A stretch of 64,000 nt of DNA from Flaccisagitta enflata. Lineage: Eukaryota > Chaetognatha > Sagittoidea > Aphragmophora. Numbering within the stretch: position 1 is the first letter of the stretch; each line of letters begins with the position of its first letter. The translations under genes and the position numbers were made by a program. The stretch covers positions 80,166,001-80,230,000 of the forward strand of contig OZ231127.1 in NCBI GenBank assembly GCA_965153355.1, in the 5' to 3' direction. Shown here piece after piece: positions 54,324 through 64,000 of the stretch. Under the pieces are notes generated by a model. The model was given only the letters and a program-made list of their open reading frames with translations. It searched no databases and was not told where the DNA came from.

Positions 54324-54552
54324 GCAATAACATTCCTGATCGTCAAATTCGAAGCACCGGTGTCGACGCAGCCTGCGCCGGCTCCGCCGAGGCAAGCGCC
54401 ATCAACGCCAGCGCCGCCGGTGGTCACAGAGCAGCCAGGAGATTGCTTATTTAGGATATTTATATTCGCTATTTGCACTTGTATCTGCTGTCCTTCGCTT
54501 GGATGGATACCCCTGATATTTAGTTGCCTGTCTATGAAAGCCAACAGGCGCG
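54324..54552 (+). CDS. kinase B, exon 3: linker and first half of CD225 domain
   Basis: Begins after TTTTTCAG in phase 0, as required by the donor at 48571. Residues 279-314 are a linker, Pro/Ala-rich from PVSTQPAPAPPRQAPSTPAP on. From 315 the sequence is GDCLFRIFIFAICTCICCPS, LGWIPLIFSCLSMKANRR: the CD225 (dispanin/IFITM-like) pattern of a hydrophobic segment, a CC-P-x-x-G turn and a basic stretch before Gly-Asp. Several Cys are candidates for palmitoylation, as known for this family. The donor GCG|GTAAAT leaves one base, completed by exon 4. Alternatively this is an exon of a separate dispanin gene whose first exon lies in the repeats upstream. Confidence 0.8.
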
Positions 54553-54567
54553 GTAAATAACCAATAG

Positions 54568-54646
54568 GAGAAAGCAAGAGAGAGAGAGTAAGAGAGTAAG
54601 AGAGAGAGAGAGAGAGAGAGAGAGACACACACACAGAGACAGAGAG

Positions 54647-54727
<81 letters not shown>
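54568..54727. repeat. (AG)n and (GAAA)n microsatellites in intron 3
   Basis: GAGA tract at 54568-54622, then ACACAC, then an (AAAG)n array to 54727. Confidence 0.95.
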
Positions 54728-54728
<1 letters not shown>

Positions 54729-54984
54729 TCTGTTCACACACCGCCGGATTAGCTGTGTATCCGGTTTTTGACATTCTTTAGGTTGGTTTCTATTTTTTAA
54801 ACAGCCTAATTATTCAAAGTTAATGTCCCAAAAAAACACACTTCTATACAATTCTATACAATTCTATGTAACAGGTCATGTCTGTTGGTTGTTTGGTCTG
54901 TCTGTCTGTCTGTCGAGTAACGCAAACGTTAGAAATGTGCATAACGGCTGATTCTGTCGTATTTCATCATGCAATGACACATTC

Positions 54985-55082
54985 ATTTTCATTCATTCAT
55001 TCATTCATTCATTCATTCATTCATTCATTCATTCATTCATTCATTCATTCATTCATTCATTCATTCATTCATTCATTCAGTC
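54985..55082. repeat. (CATT)n microsatellite in intron 3
   Basis: Pure CATT array, the same tetranucleotide that carries the duplicated exon pieces in the cyclase gene. Confidence 0.95.
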
Positions 55083-55202
55083 ATTCATTAAAAACGTTGA
55101 TTTACAAATTCTTATTGAAGCAATGCGCATTATGTAATAATCATAGCGAAGGTAATCAATAATAATTATGTTGATGCAAAATAGGCAATCATCTTTTCAC
55201 AG

Positions 55203-55336
55203 GTGACATTGAAGACGCTCGCAGATTGGGAGTGATCGCCATGCGCACCGCAATTTTACTATGGATCATCTTGGTGGTGCTATGCATCATCACCATCTTC
55301 ATCGTCGTCATTCTCCCAATACTATCTAGAACATAA
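55203..55336 (+). CDS. kinase B, last exon: second half of CD225 domain
   Basis: Starts after TTTTCACAG with GT, completing Gly355. It encodes GDIEDARRLGVIAMRTAILL followed by WIILVVLCIITIFIVVILPI and a four-residue end (LSRT), then TAA. Gly-Asp-x-x-x-A-x-x-x-G/S leading into a long hydrophobic helix is the second half of the CD225 fold. The joined exons total 1197 bases, exactly 399 codons with the stop, giving 398 residues. The C-terminal helix ends almost at the C-terminus, as in tail-anchored or two-pass CD225 proteins. Confidence 0.82.
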
Positions 55337-55480
55337 GTATATCGACAGTAAAGGGATTGAATAATCTATTAGTATGGGATTCATGAAAAAACCTCCAAAA
55401 TATGGGAGATACTTAATATTACATCTTTGGCGTTCAACAACAAACTGTATGTAGATTTTCTAAGCATTTTTACAAAAATG

Positions 55481-55620
55481 CTGAGAATAAATGCATGATT
55501 ACTCTCCCTCATAAAATTCTATTTAAAAAAATTCCTAAGTGTATGCTATGCTGAGAATAAATGCATGATTACTCTCCCTCATAAAATTCTATTTAAAAAA
55601 ATTCCTAAGTGTATGCTATG
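55481..55620. repeat. perfect 70-bp tandem duplication with AATAAA
   Basis: The 70-base unit from CTGAGAATAAATGCATGATT to GTATGCTATG is present twice without a difference. Each copy contains AATAAA (55486, 55556). It lies 145 bases after the stop of kinase B, in its probable 3' UTR, so it supplies two polyadenylation signals. Confidence 0.92.
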
Positions 55621-55781
55621 TCCTCCCTTTTGCTGTAGTTGCAATCCTAATGACTCAGAGAGGTTGAAATCAACCAAGAAAATGCAACAAAAGTGTTGGG
55701 CGCTGTAATGAGGACCAAAAATAGGGTGGAAAAAACCTCCAATCTATCTGAAAAGAGACTTAGTAACTTGTAAAGAAACTA

Positions 55782-56366
55782 ACAGGGTGTGCAAAAAAAC
55801 TCGTACTCGCCATCAAATCTATAGAAAAGGTGCCTGGATTTGAAGAATTTCTTTAAATTTATTGTTCAAAATTAAAAATTTTGTTATTTTCTATACTTCA
55901 GCTGAGGAAAATGGACATATGATAGACAACAGATTGCATTTTTAGGCCAAGAGGAACATAAATAGAATGTTACAAACAATTTTTTTTTGTGAATAAATAT
56001 TTATTTCTTGTCTAAATTTGATTGATAAATCATTTTTGTTGACTAAAACCCCTCCTAGTTGATCAAACCAACTCCACTTGATGCATTTCTTCTTAAAAAA
56101 AAACCTATCTAGGGGCCAATAAAGTTGAAAAATCTTGCATTTTTGGATAAACACCGCATTGCAAATAAAATCATGTCAAAATCTTATTTTCTGTTTTTTC
56201 TACAATGCATGTTATTGCCATGTATGAAAGTTATATCAGCTGTTCTTAGTTTCTACTTTTAGTATGACCAACTGAGATACTCTGGTTCAAATTTTAGCTC
56301 ATAACTCTTATTACAAGCATGGTTTTCAAGCAATAGACGGAGTACGAAATTTTTTGCACACCCTGT
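55782..56366. mobile_element. 585-bp Tc1/mariner-like MITE
   Basis: Ends ACAGGGTGTGCAAAAAAACT (then CGTACTC) and inverse, TA on both sides. Shares the ACAGGGTGTGCAAA end with 23094-23693. Confidence 0.85.
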
Positions 56367-56879
56367 TAGATGCTTTTTTTCTTCATATTTTTTTATTGGA
56401 GTATCAATCTTGTTTGCTTGTCATTTCTAAACGGCTTGAGCTAAAAGGATGCGATTTGCGGCATTTGGTCAGAAATTCAAAGTAGTTTCAGAATCTCACT
56501 GATTTTTATGTAATTTTTTAATCTTTATTCAGTTATTGCTTTAAATGCCTGTCGATATACATATGTTCTAGATAGTAGCGATCCCATCATAATGGATGAA
56601 AGAAACGGATTCTAGCAACTCTTAATGAGGCCAATACAGTTCATTGACTGGTCAAGTTTGGAAAGAATTTTGTATCAAAAAAGTGAAAATTTTGATGTCA
56701 GATCATTTAACAAGTGTTTGAGGTTTGGCAACATACTTGGATCTGTCAAACATTATCATTACTTTCTAAATCAAAGAGGAAAATAATTTTTTGTTCGTCA
56801 GTCCCCTGTTAATTTGATGTTGATAGTCTGTGCTGATTTGCATAATGCCATTTAGGATAAAAACATCGCAAAACAGGGT
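56367..56879. other. gene-free stretch with dispersed repeat
   Basis: Bases 56455-56585 resemble 1271-1390. No exon recognised. Confidence 0.45.
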
Positions 56880-57370
56880 AAAACAAGGTCAACAGACTTT
56901 AGTCGCGTGGTAATATAGGTAATAAAGGTAATAAAGGTAATAAAGGTAATAAAAATAAAGGTAATAAAGGTAATAAAGGTAATAAAGGTAATAAAGGTAA
57001 TAAAGGTAATAAAGGTGAAGGTAATAAAGGTAAAAGTAATCAAGGCAAAGGTAAAGGTAGTAAAGGTAAAGGTAATAAAGGTAATAGATTAGATTAAAGT
57101 ACTTAGATTACCTTTAAGTACCCTAAAGTACCTAATGTACCATAAAATACCCTTAAGTGCCCTGAAGTACCCTAAAATACCTAAAGCACCTTTAATTCCT
57201 ATAGTACCCCAAAGTACCCTAAAGTACCATAAAATACCTTTAAAATGAAGACTAAAGCTATATTTCAAAAATGTTACGGGACGACGGACGGACCAACCGA
57301 ACTACCAACTGACCGACTGACAGACCGACCAACCGACATAGCGACTTCTGGAGTTGCGTTCACCCAACTA
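56880..57370 (-). mobile_element. family 2 element with (GGTAATAAA)n core
   Basis: Left AACAAGGTCAACAGACTTTA and GTCGCGTGG; core of about 17 GGTAATAAA units (56914-57087) and then AAAGTACCCTAAAGTACC units (57108-57240); right GGACCAACCGAACTACC tract and AGTTGCGTTCACCCAACT. Confidence 0.82.
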
Positions 57371-58480
57371 AGAAGCGAATTTGTGTTTTTTTCACGAGGT
57401 TCATAGCATGCAAGCTTGTTTCTTCAGTCATCATAGTTATACGTGTGTGACAAAAAACTTGTTATCATTTGAAGAAAAAAACATATCAGAGTCGTTTCGA
57501 AGTAGTTTGATCGTGTGAGTAGGATAACCTGGATATAAGGATTGCCGTTGAATTATATGAAGGGACTCGTGGTCTGTCTGATCCTCTGTTCGTCCGTCAC
57601 ACTCTAATCGTAAAGCGTGAATTCGCGCATTTAAGATGTCGTGTGTCCAGAAGGGGGAAGCGTCATTCGCCGTGACAACATTGTAATCATAATGAAATCC
57701 CTATCTTTGATATTGTATTCACACATCAAAAATGTATAGCGAAGGACAAAAGGCAAAAAATCAGATACTAATTAGACAAGTACAAATGAAAGACAACCAT
57801 GACATTTACAAGGAACTTCGAGTAAGGAGAAGTGGCGTATCGTATTTGCGATGAATTTTTGGACTCATTTGTCTTTTGTTGCATTCAAGATGAACCATAT
57901 TGTATTTTCTTACAGACTTTTTATTTTGAATTTGTGACGGGCCTGCTCTAGCTAAAAGAATTCCATTTAATGGTATTCTTTAAAAAACGAGAGTACAATG
58001 AACATTCACAAAAACATACGAATACATTAAATCAAAACATTAACATGATTGGAGTTTCCCCACCCACCATTAACATTTTTGTATCTGCGTGATTGCAATG
58101 ACATATCCCTAAAGGATAGAAAAAAAACGTTTTGTTTTCCATAGAAACCGTAAAATTGTGTTGAGGGAGTCCTTATTGACTTGTCCACTTTAATTTCCTT
58201 TGTGTCCCCTTCCCACTCTTTTCTATTTTTGAAGCTTTCAGACTGGTCTTTTTTCTGCTGTTGTATATATATATGTTATATATATAGCGAGGATTGGTCA
58301 TTTTGAATTATCATGATTTCTAGTGTTTCTTGAAGTCCCTGGACTCACCGGGTTTGTCGTAAATCACATTGCATGGGAAAATCCCAACTTGAATTATCCC
58401 TCAACTAAAGAAACCCGTTTTCTCATTGCTTGGAAAGGTAACAACATCTCAGCTGCTCTTGATACAAAAACAGTCAACCA
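57371..58480. other. gene-free stretch
   Basis: No recognised exon or repeat end. The short TATATATA tracts at 58265-58285 are simple sequence. Confidence 0.4.
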
Positions 58481-58485
58481 GTTAG

Positions 58486-58653
58486 TGACGTAACCTTCCG
58501 ATACTGATCATAATTTCCTGATTAGCTGTTTGTAACTTTAAAACGATGCTATTGGCTGCCACGATTCCCCACATTTAACATAACTACTTGTGATTCTCAA
58601 AAACATATGATATGCCAGCCAATGAGGGATCATGTCATTTTGCAATAGCCAAT
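58486..58653. promoter_or_regulatory. possible promoter: CRE-like site and three CCAAT boxes
   Basis: TGACGTAA at 58486-58493, then CCAAT-type boxes at 58551 (ATTGG, reverse), 58619 (GCCAATGA) and 58649 (GCCAATCA). The clustering and spacing resemble an NF-Y promoter. There is no recognised gene on either side to confirm it; AAGAACAAAG repeats follow at 58730-58765. Confidence 0.3.
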
Positions 58654-58941
58654 CACAGCTCTGGGTTCTGGGGCTCGTAAACCTCCAGCCTCGAAGATCT
58701 CAGAATTGAGGATTTCGCTCATTAACAAGGCAAAGAACAAAGCCAAGAACAAAGCTAAGAACAAGGATGACACCGGTTCGAGAATCTGACGCATGTTTAG
58801 TGACAGAAAAATGTAACCGCGAGTTCATGGTCTAGCTCAGAGCCGAGCAAACCCAATGACGAGTTACCGACTCAGATTTCAAGAATTTGAGAATGAGTTT
58901 GTTGGCGGTTTGGAAAAAAACAAAAGGCCAACGATGTCCTC

Positions 58942-58943
<2 letters not shown>

Positions 58944-58994
<51 letters not shown>
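58944..58994. repeat. (AT)n microsatellite
   Basis: Pure TA array that ends exactly at the left border of the 1.1-kb duplication. Confidence 0.95.
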
Positions 58995-58995
<1 letters not shown>

Positions 58996-58998
<3 letters not shown>

Positions 58999-60106
58999 GT
59001 TGAGAGTGACTCGGAATTTCAATCACCACCGATTTTCAGGGATTTTCCCTTGCCACCACCGTTTTTCGGTTTTTTTCAGTGATTTTTATTCAGCATCTGC
59101 TTATGGGGGTTGTTCAGATGTATCATGCTGCATAAACCTTGAGCACAATTAATCATCAGAACTTTATAACTACCAATGTAATGAAAAAAGAAGTGCTAAA
59201 TTGAGTAGTTTTTTTTCAAATTGAGCAACAGACCTGAATAAAGATCAACAAGTGATGCGGGGTCACAAATATTGTTGCGGACGGGTGGGCATGGGTATCC
59301 AATCCAACTCGTGCTGACAGATGGACCAACAGACCGACAGAGAAACAAAGCCCCTTAAAGTAGAAACGTAACATTAGTTCATGTTCCATGGAGCTCGCAT
59401 GATAAATACAGTGTTGGAAATGACTACCTTGACTCCTTGCACGCCCAAGCTATGACAAGCACATGAAAACGTTCTAGTACAAAGAATTTTTGTTATTTAT
59501 ACCTATTATCATCTCGAAACATATTTTTTTCAGAAAAAAATTGTTCAATAAATTTCTTAGTTGTTTAAGCTTTAAACAAAAGGTTGTTGTGGCCTAACTA
59601 CTATCTTCGCCGAAGGAAACGCAGCAGTCGCTTTAATCAATAGAGCGCCTTTGCAAAGTCAGAATCAATTGAAATTCATGACAGAAAAAAACTAAAGCAA
59701 ACAATCTATCTAACCCTGCAATTTGCATCTCATGGTTTACAAATGAAAGTAGACAAAAGAAAAAGTGTCATTTCAGAAAAGTGATGAATAATGTCCCCGT
59801 GAAATAGCTCATGTTTTGTAGGTCATAACTCACTAATTTTTGAACGGATTTACAAAAAATTGGTGACAGTTGGAAAGGTCTTGAAAAGATCTTTAAAATG
59901 GGACCAACCTGGCATTTCTAGCTTAGTTCGTATAAAAGTTACAAGCAAAACAAGGTTGATTGTCCAAGATATGGGTCTGAATTAAATCGCTGGAATGGTT
60001 GGAGAGCGATCATTTCCGAAAACCTGCAGCAGCTCGACCAATCCATGCCACGGCAAATGCAAGCCATCATTGATGCTGGGGGAACCAACACTTGTCATTA
60101 TAATAC
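58996..60106. repeat. 1.1-kb segmental duplication, copy 1
   Basis: From AGAGTTGAGAGTGACTCGGA to CATTATAATAC. Nearly identical to 61620-62741, with scattered single-base changes and one 10-base indel (absent here, CTAAGTCTAA present near 62358). It contains a decayed family 3 end (59253-59360). Confidence 0.95.
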
Positions 60107-60192
60107 AATAATGGCATTTGTTTGAAGTATCTGAGCTTCATATCAGACCTATTTATTAACTGCTGCGTTTCTTTCGGCGAAGATAGTAGGCC
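59591..60192. mobile_element. 602-bp foldback element with GGCCTAACTACTATC ends
   Basis: GGCCTAACTACTATCTTCGC, CGAAGGAAACGCAGCAGT pairs with ACTGCTGCGTTTCTTTCGGC, GAAGATAGTAGGCC. In copy 2 of the duplication only the left end remains. Confidence 0.82.
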
Positions 60193-60343
60193 GCGTTGAG
60201 TCAAGGCGAGCTACACTTAAAATCTCCTAACCATGACGAGTTCAAATCTGTTTTCATTTCATCTTTACGACCACACGCCTTGACGCGATGAGCAAAAGAA
60301 ACTGCATGTTACCTATATAGAAAATAAAAGAAGATCTCAGATA

Positions 60344-60520
60344 CAGTTGAACCCCGCTCTAACGGACCCGCCACCAACAGAATTCCGCCTATAACAGACA
60401 TAAATTCATAGTCCCTTCAAGTTAATTTCTTTTATTTCCTTTGTTGGCAATAACAGAAGTCCGCCTATAACAGAAGAAAACTGTTAGTCCCCTGAAATCC
60501 GTTAGAGCGGGGTTCAACTG
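60344..60520. mobile_element. pogo/Tigger-like MITE, 177 bp, TA duplication
   Basis: Ends CAGTTGAACCCCGCTCTAAC and perfect inverse, flanked by TA. Interior has two CCGCCTATAACAGA units. Related by termini to 14075-14250. Confidence 0.88.
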
Positions 60521-61023
60521 TATCTTCAATTTTCAGACGGAAAAGTGATCGTTGTTGGCTAAAAACGTGACAGATAGTTCAAGAGATATCCTCATCAATC
60601 GTAGTTTATTGTAATGCACCTCTTTCTTAAATCCTATTATGTAATATATCAAAAGAAAGCTAAAACTATTCTCTTGCCGATTATGGTAAAATATGTAAGT
60701 TTTGAATAAAAATGTTAAATAGATTTACATTACTACTTAAAGAGTTGCGTGTCTGCAACTTTTTAAAAATGTGCATGTTAAAACTTGTCAATCATTGATT
60801 TTTGTCTGAATGTTTACTCATGAAAAAGTAAACATCTCAGTCTCTTCTTTGAAGTGGATAGGTTAAGTTTTTTGCATTTTTCTATTTCTTGAGTTTGCTA
60901 TATGATCTTTGTTCCTGGTGCTACCAAACAGAGGAAAATCCCATATATCCTGTTCTTATACAGATTTACTGTGAGATGGCATTCTTGATGCCATGGTCAA
61001 AAAGATGATTTACACCTTTGAAT
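60521..61023. other. gene-free stretch
   Basis: A single AGAGTTGCGTGTCTGCAACT hairpin at 60740-60759 looks like an isolated family 3 end. Nothing else recognised. Confidence 0.4.
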
Positions 61024-61410
61024 GAAACAAGGCCAACACCTATAAGTCGCGTGCGAGATTTACAGGGTAAAAATGACTTAGAATGACTTAGAATGACTTA
61101 GAATGACTTAGAATGACCTAGAATGACTTAAAATTACTTAAAATGTCCAAAAAGGACTTAAAATGACTAAAAAACCTAATGACCAAAAATGACCTAAAAT
61201 AACTTAAAATGACTCGGAATAACTTAAAATGACTTAGAATGAAACAAAATGACTTGGAATAACTGTTAATGACTAAAAAAGACCTAAAATTACCTAAGAG
61301 TTGACGTTATATTACAAAAAAAGTAAAGTGTGACGGACCGACGGACGGGCGGACCGACAAACCGACGGACGGACAAAGCGGGGTGTAGAGTCGCGTGCAC
61401 GCGACTAAAA
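61024..61410 (-). mobile_element. family 2 element with AATGACTTAG core
   Basis: AACAAGGCCAACACCTATAA, GTCGCGTGCG; about 20 units of AATGACTTAGA/AAATGACCTA; AAAGTAAAGTGTGACGGACC tract; hairpin GTCGCGTGCACGCGAC at 61390-61405 then TAAAA. Confidence 0.9.
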
Positions 61411-61619
61411 AGGAGAGGGTAACCAGTCGAGGCCGACAATTTCATGCCAATGGACACGCGTAGCATTGCATAAAAAAAAGCGACAAGCCGACAGACCAAC
61501 TGACTGACCCACTGACAAAGCAACTTTAGCCATCGCGTGCAGGTAATACGTAAACAAGGTCGGATACTCGACTACCCAAGTGGCGTGTTGGTGGGCGCTG
61601 GGCAGGGGCAGTGCTACGT
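61411..61619. repeat. fragment of family 2 ends
   Basis: A GACAGACCAACTGACTGACC tract with ATCGCGTGCAGG, then AACAAGGTCGGATACTCGAC with GTGGGCGCTGGGCAGGGGCA. Two broken copies. Confidence 0.6.
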
Positions 61620-62741
61620 AGAGTTGAGAGTGACTCAGGATTTCAATCACCACCGATTTTCAGGGATTTTCCCTTGCCACCACTTTTTTTCGGTTTTTTT
61701 CAGTGATTTTTATTCAGCATCTGCTTATGGGGGTTGTTCAGATGTATCATGCTGCATAAACCTTGAGCACAATTAATCATCAGAACTTTATAACTACCAA
61801 TGTAATGAAAAAAGAAGTGCTAAATTGAATAGTTTTTTTTTCAAATTGAGCAACAGACCTGAATAAAGATCAACAAGTGATGCGGGGTCACAAATATTGT
61901 TGCGGACGGGTGGGCATGGGTATCCAACCCAACTCGTGCTGACAGATGGACCAACAGACCGACAGAGAAACAAAGCCCCTTAAAGTAGAAACGTAACATT
62001 AGTTCATGTTCCATGGAGCTCGCATGATAAATACAGTGTTGGAAATGACTACCTTGACTCCTTGCACGCCCAAGCTATGACAAGCACATGAAAACGTTCT
62101 AGTACAAAGAATTTTTGTTATTTATACCTTTTATCATCTCGAAACATATTTTTTTCAGAAAAAAATTGTTCAATAAATTTCTTAGTTGTTTAAGCTTTAA
62201 ACAAAAGGTTGTTGTGGCCTAACTACTATCTTCGCCGAAGGAAACGCAGCAGTCGCTTTAATCAATAGAGCGCCTTTGCAAAGTCAGAATCAATTGAAAT
62301 TCATGACAGAAAAAAACTAAAGCAAACAATCTATCTAACCCTGCAATTTGCATCTCACTAAGTCTAATGGTTTACAAATGAAAGTAGACAAAAGAAAAAG
62401 TGTCATTTCAGAAAAGTGATGAATAATGTCCCCGTGAAATAGCTCATGTTTTGTAGGTCATAACTCACTAATTTTTGAACGGATTTACAAAAAATTGGTG
62501 ACAGTTGGAAAGTTCTTGAAAAGATCTTTAAAATGGGACCAACCTGGCATTTCTAGCTTAGTTCGTATAAAAGTTACAAGCAAAACAAGGTTGATTGTCC
62601 AAGATATGGGTCTGAATTAAATCGCTGGAATGGTTGGAGAGCGATCATTTCCGAAAACCTGCAGCAGCTCGACCAATCCATGCCACGGCAAATGCAAGCC
62701 ATCGTTGATGCTGGGGGAACCAACACTTGTCATTATAATAC
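61620..62741. repeat. 1.1-kb segmental duplication, copy 2
   Basis: Copy of 58996-60106 in the same orientation. Its right border (CATTATAATAC) joins directly to a second copy of the family 2 element from 61165-61410. Confidence 0.95.
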
Positions 62742-62985
62742 CTAAAAACCTAATGACCAAAAATGACCTAAAATAACTTAAAATGACTTGGAATAACTTA
62801 AAATGACTTAGAATGACTCAAAATGACTTAGAATAACTGTTAATGACTAAAAAAGACCTAAAATTACCTAAGAGTTGACGTTATATTATAAAAAAAAGAA
62901 AAGTGTGACGGACCGACGGACGGGCGGACCGACAAACCGACGGACGGACAAAGCGGGGTGTAGAGTCGCGTGCACGCGACTAAAA
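62742..62985 (-). mobile_element. family 2 element, truncated duplicate
   Basis: Matches 61165-61410 (CTAAAAAACCTAATGACC-like start through GTCGCGTGCACGCGAC at 62965-62980) with few changes, lacking the left end. Confidence 0.92.
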
Positions 62986-63025
62986 AGGTGTTTTCTTATC
63001 TCAGTCAGTTTGCTACTTTCATTTT

Positions 63026-63083
63026 AATCTCTGTCTCTGTCTCTGTCTCTGTCTCTGTCTCTGTCTCTCTCTCTGTCTCTCTG

Positions 63084-63116
<33 letters not shown>

Positions 63117-63117
63117 T
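63026..63117. repeat. (CTCTGT)n and (CT)n microsatellite
   Basis: Six TCTCTG units followed by mixed CTCT tract. Spurious Ser-Val frame only. Confidence 0.95.

Positions 63118-64000
<883 letters not shown>

Noticed and set aside
58326-58493. 56-codon frame FLEVPGLTGFVVNHIAWENP... after a TTTCTAG acceptor
   Set aside because: Composition looks coding, but there is no recognised family, no start and no partner exon; kept only as a note.

Overview
This window is nuclear DNA from an animal, almost certainly an invertebrate; the phylum cannot be fixed from the sequence. Genes are split by GT-AG introns, and the recognisable domains are metazoan in flavour: a class III adenylyl cyclase C2 end, protein kinases, a CD225/dispanin membrane module, a discoidin (F5/8C) domain and a V8-like serine protease. 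Coding exons make up only about 3 kb of 64 kb. The rest is dense interspersed repeat, transposon and microsatellite DNA, so most long open frames here are translated repeats.

Layout. 0-5 kb: repeats, including a 243-bp near-perfect palindrome (3735-3977). 5.2-8.2 kb: the last two exons of an adenylyl cyclase (+), preceded by two truncated copies of an exon start embedded in (CATT)n. 11.3-12.6 kb: two adjoining discoidin exons on the minus strand, with a possible further exon. 16.4-21.7 kb: one large element with inverted arms of about 0.9-1.0 kb and a TAAT target duplication, carrying a broken gene for a CxxC-motif protein; at least five other repeats are nested inside it. 22.7 kb: one V8-like protease exon (+). 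26.6-43.1 kb: kinase A, two exons (+) separated by a 15.7-kb intron full of foldback repeats. 45.8-55.3 kb: kinase B, four exons (+); its kinase domain joins in frame to a proline-rich linker and a CD225 two-membrane-segment tail. 57-64 kb: no gene recognised; a possible promoter, a 1.1-kb segmental duplication and AT repeats.

The most interesting gene is kinase B. Exons at 45802-46174, 48111-48571, 54324-54552 and 55203-55336 have matching splice phases and would give a 398-residue membrane-anchored kinase. Kinase A has the same exon plan and the same phase at its last donor, but no tail of its own was found; it may be truncated or may splice to the shared tail.

The repeats fall into a few families with one design: conserved, often hairpin-forming ends, a (GTCC/GGAC)n tract just inside them, and a core made of a short minisatellite that differs from copy to copy. 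Target-site duplications that can be read directly support hAT-like (8 bp), CACTR/CACAG-ended (4 bp) and Tc1/mariner-like (TA) elements as well. No database search was possible; family names for repeats are inferences from termini and target duplications.
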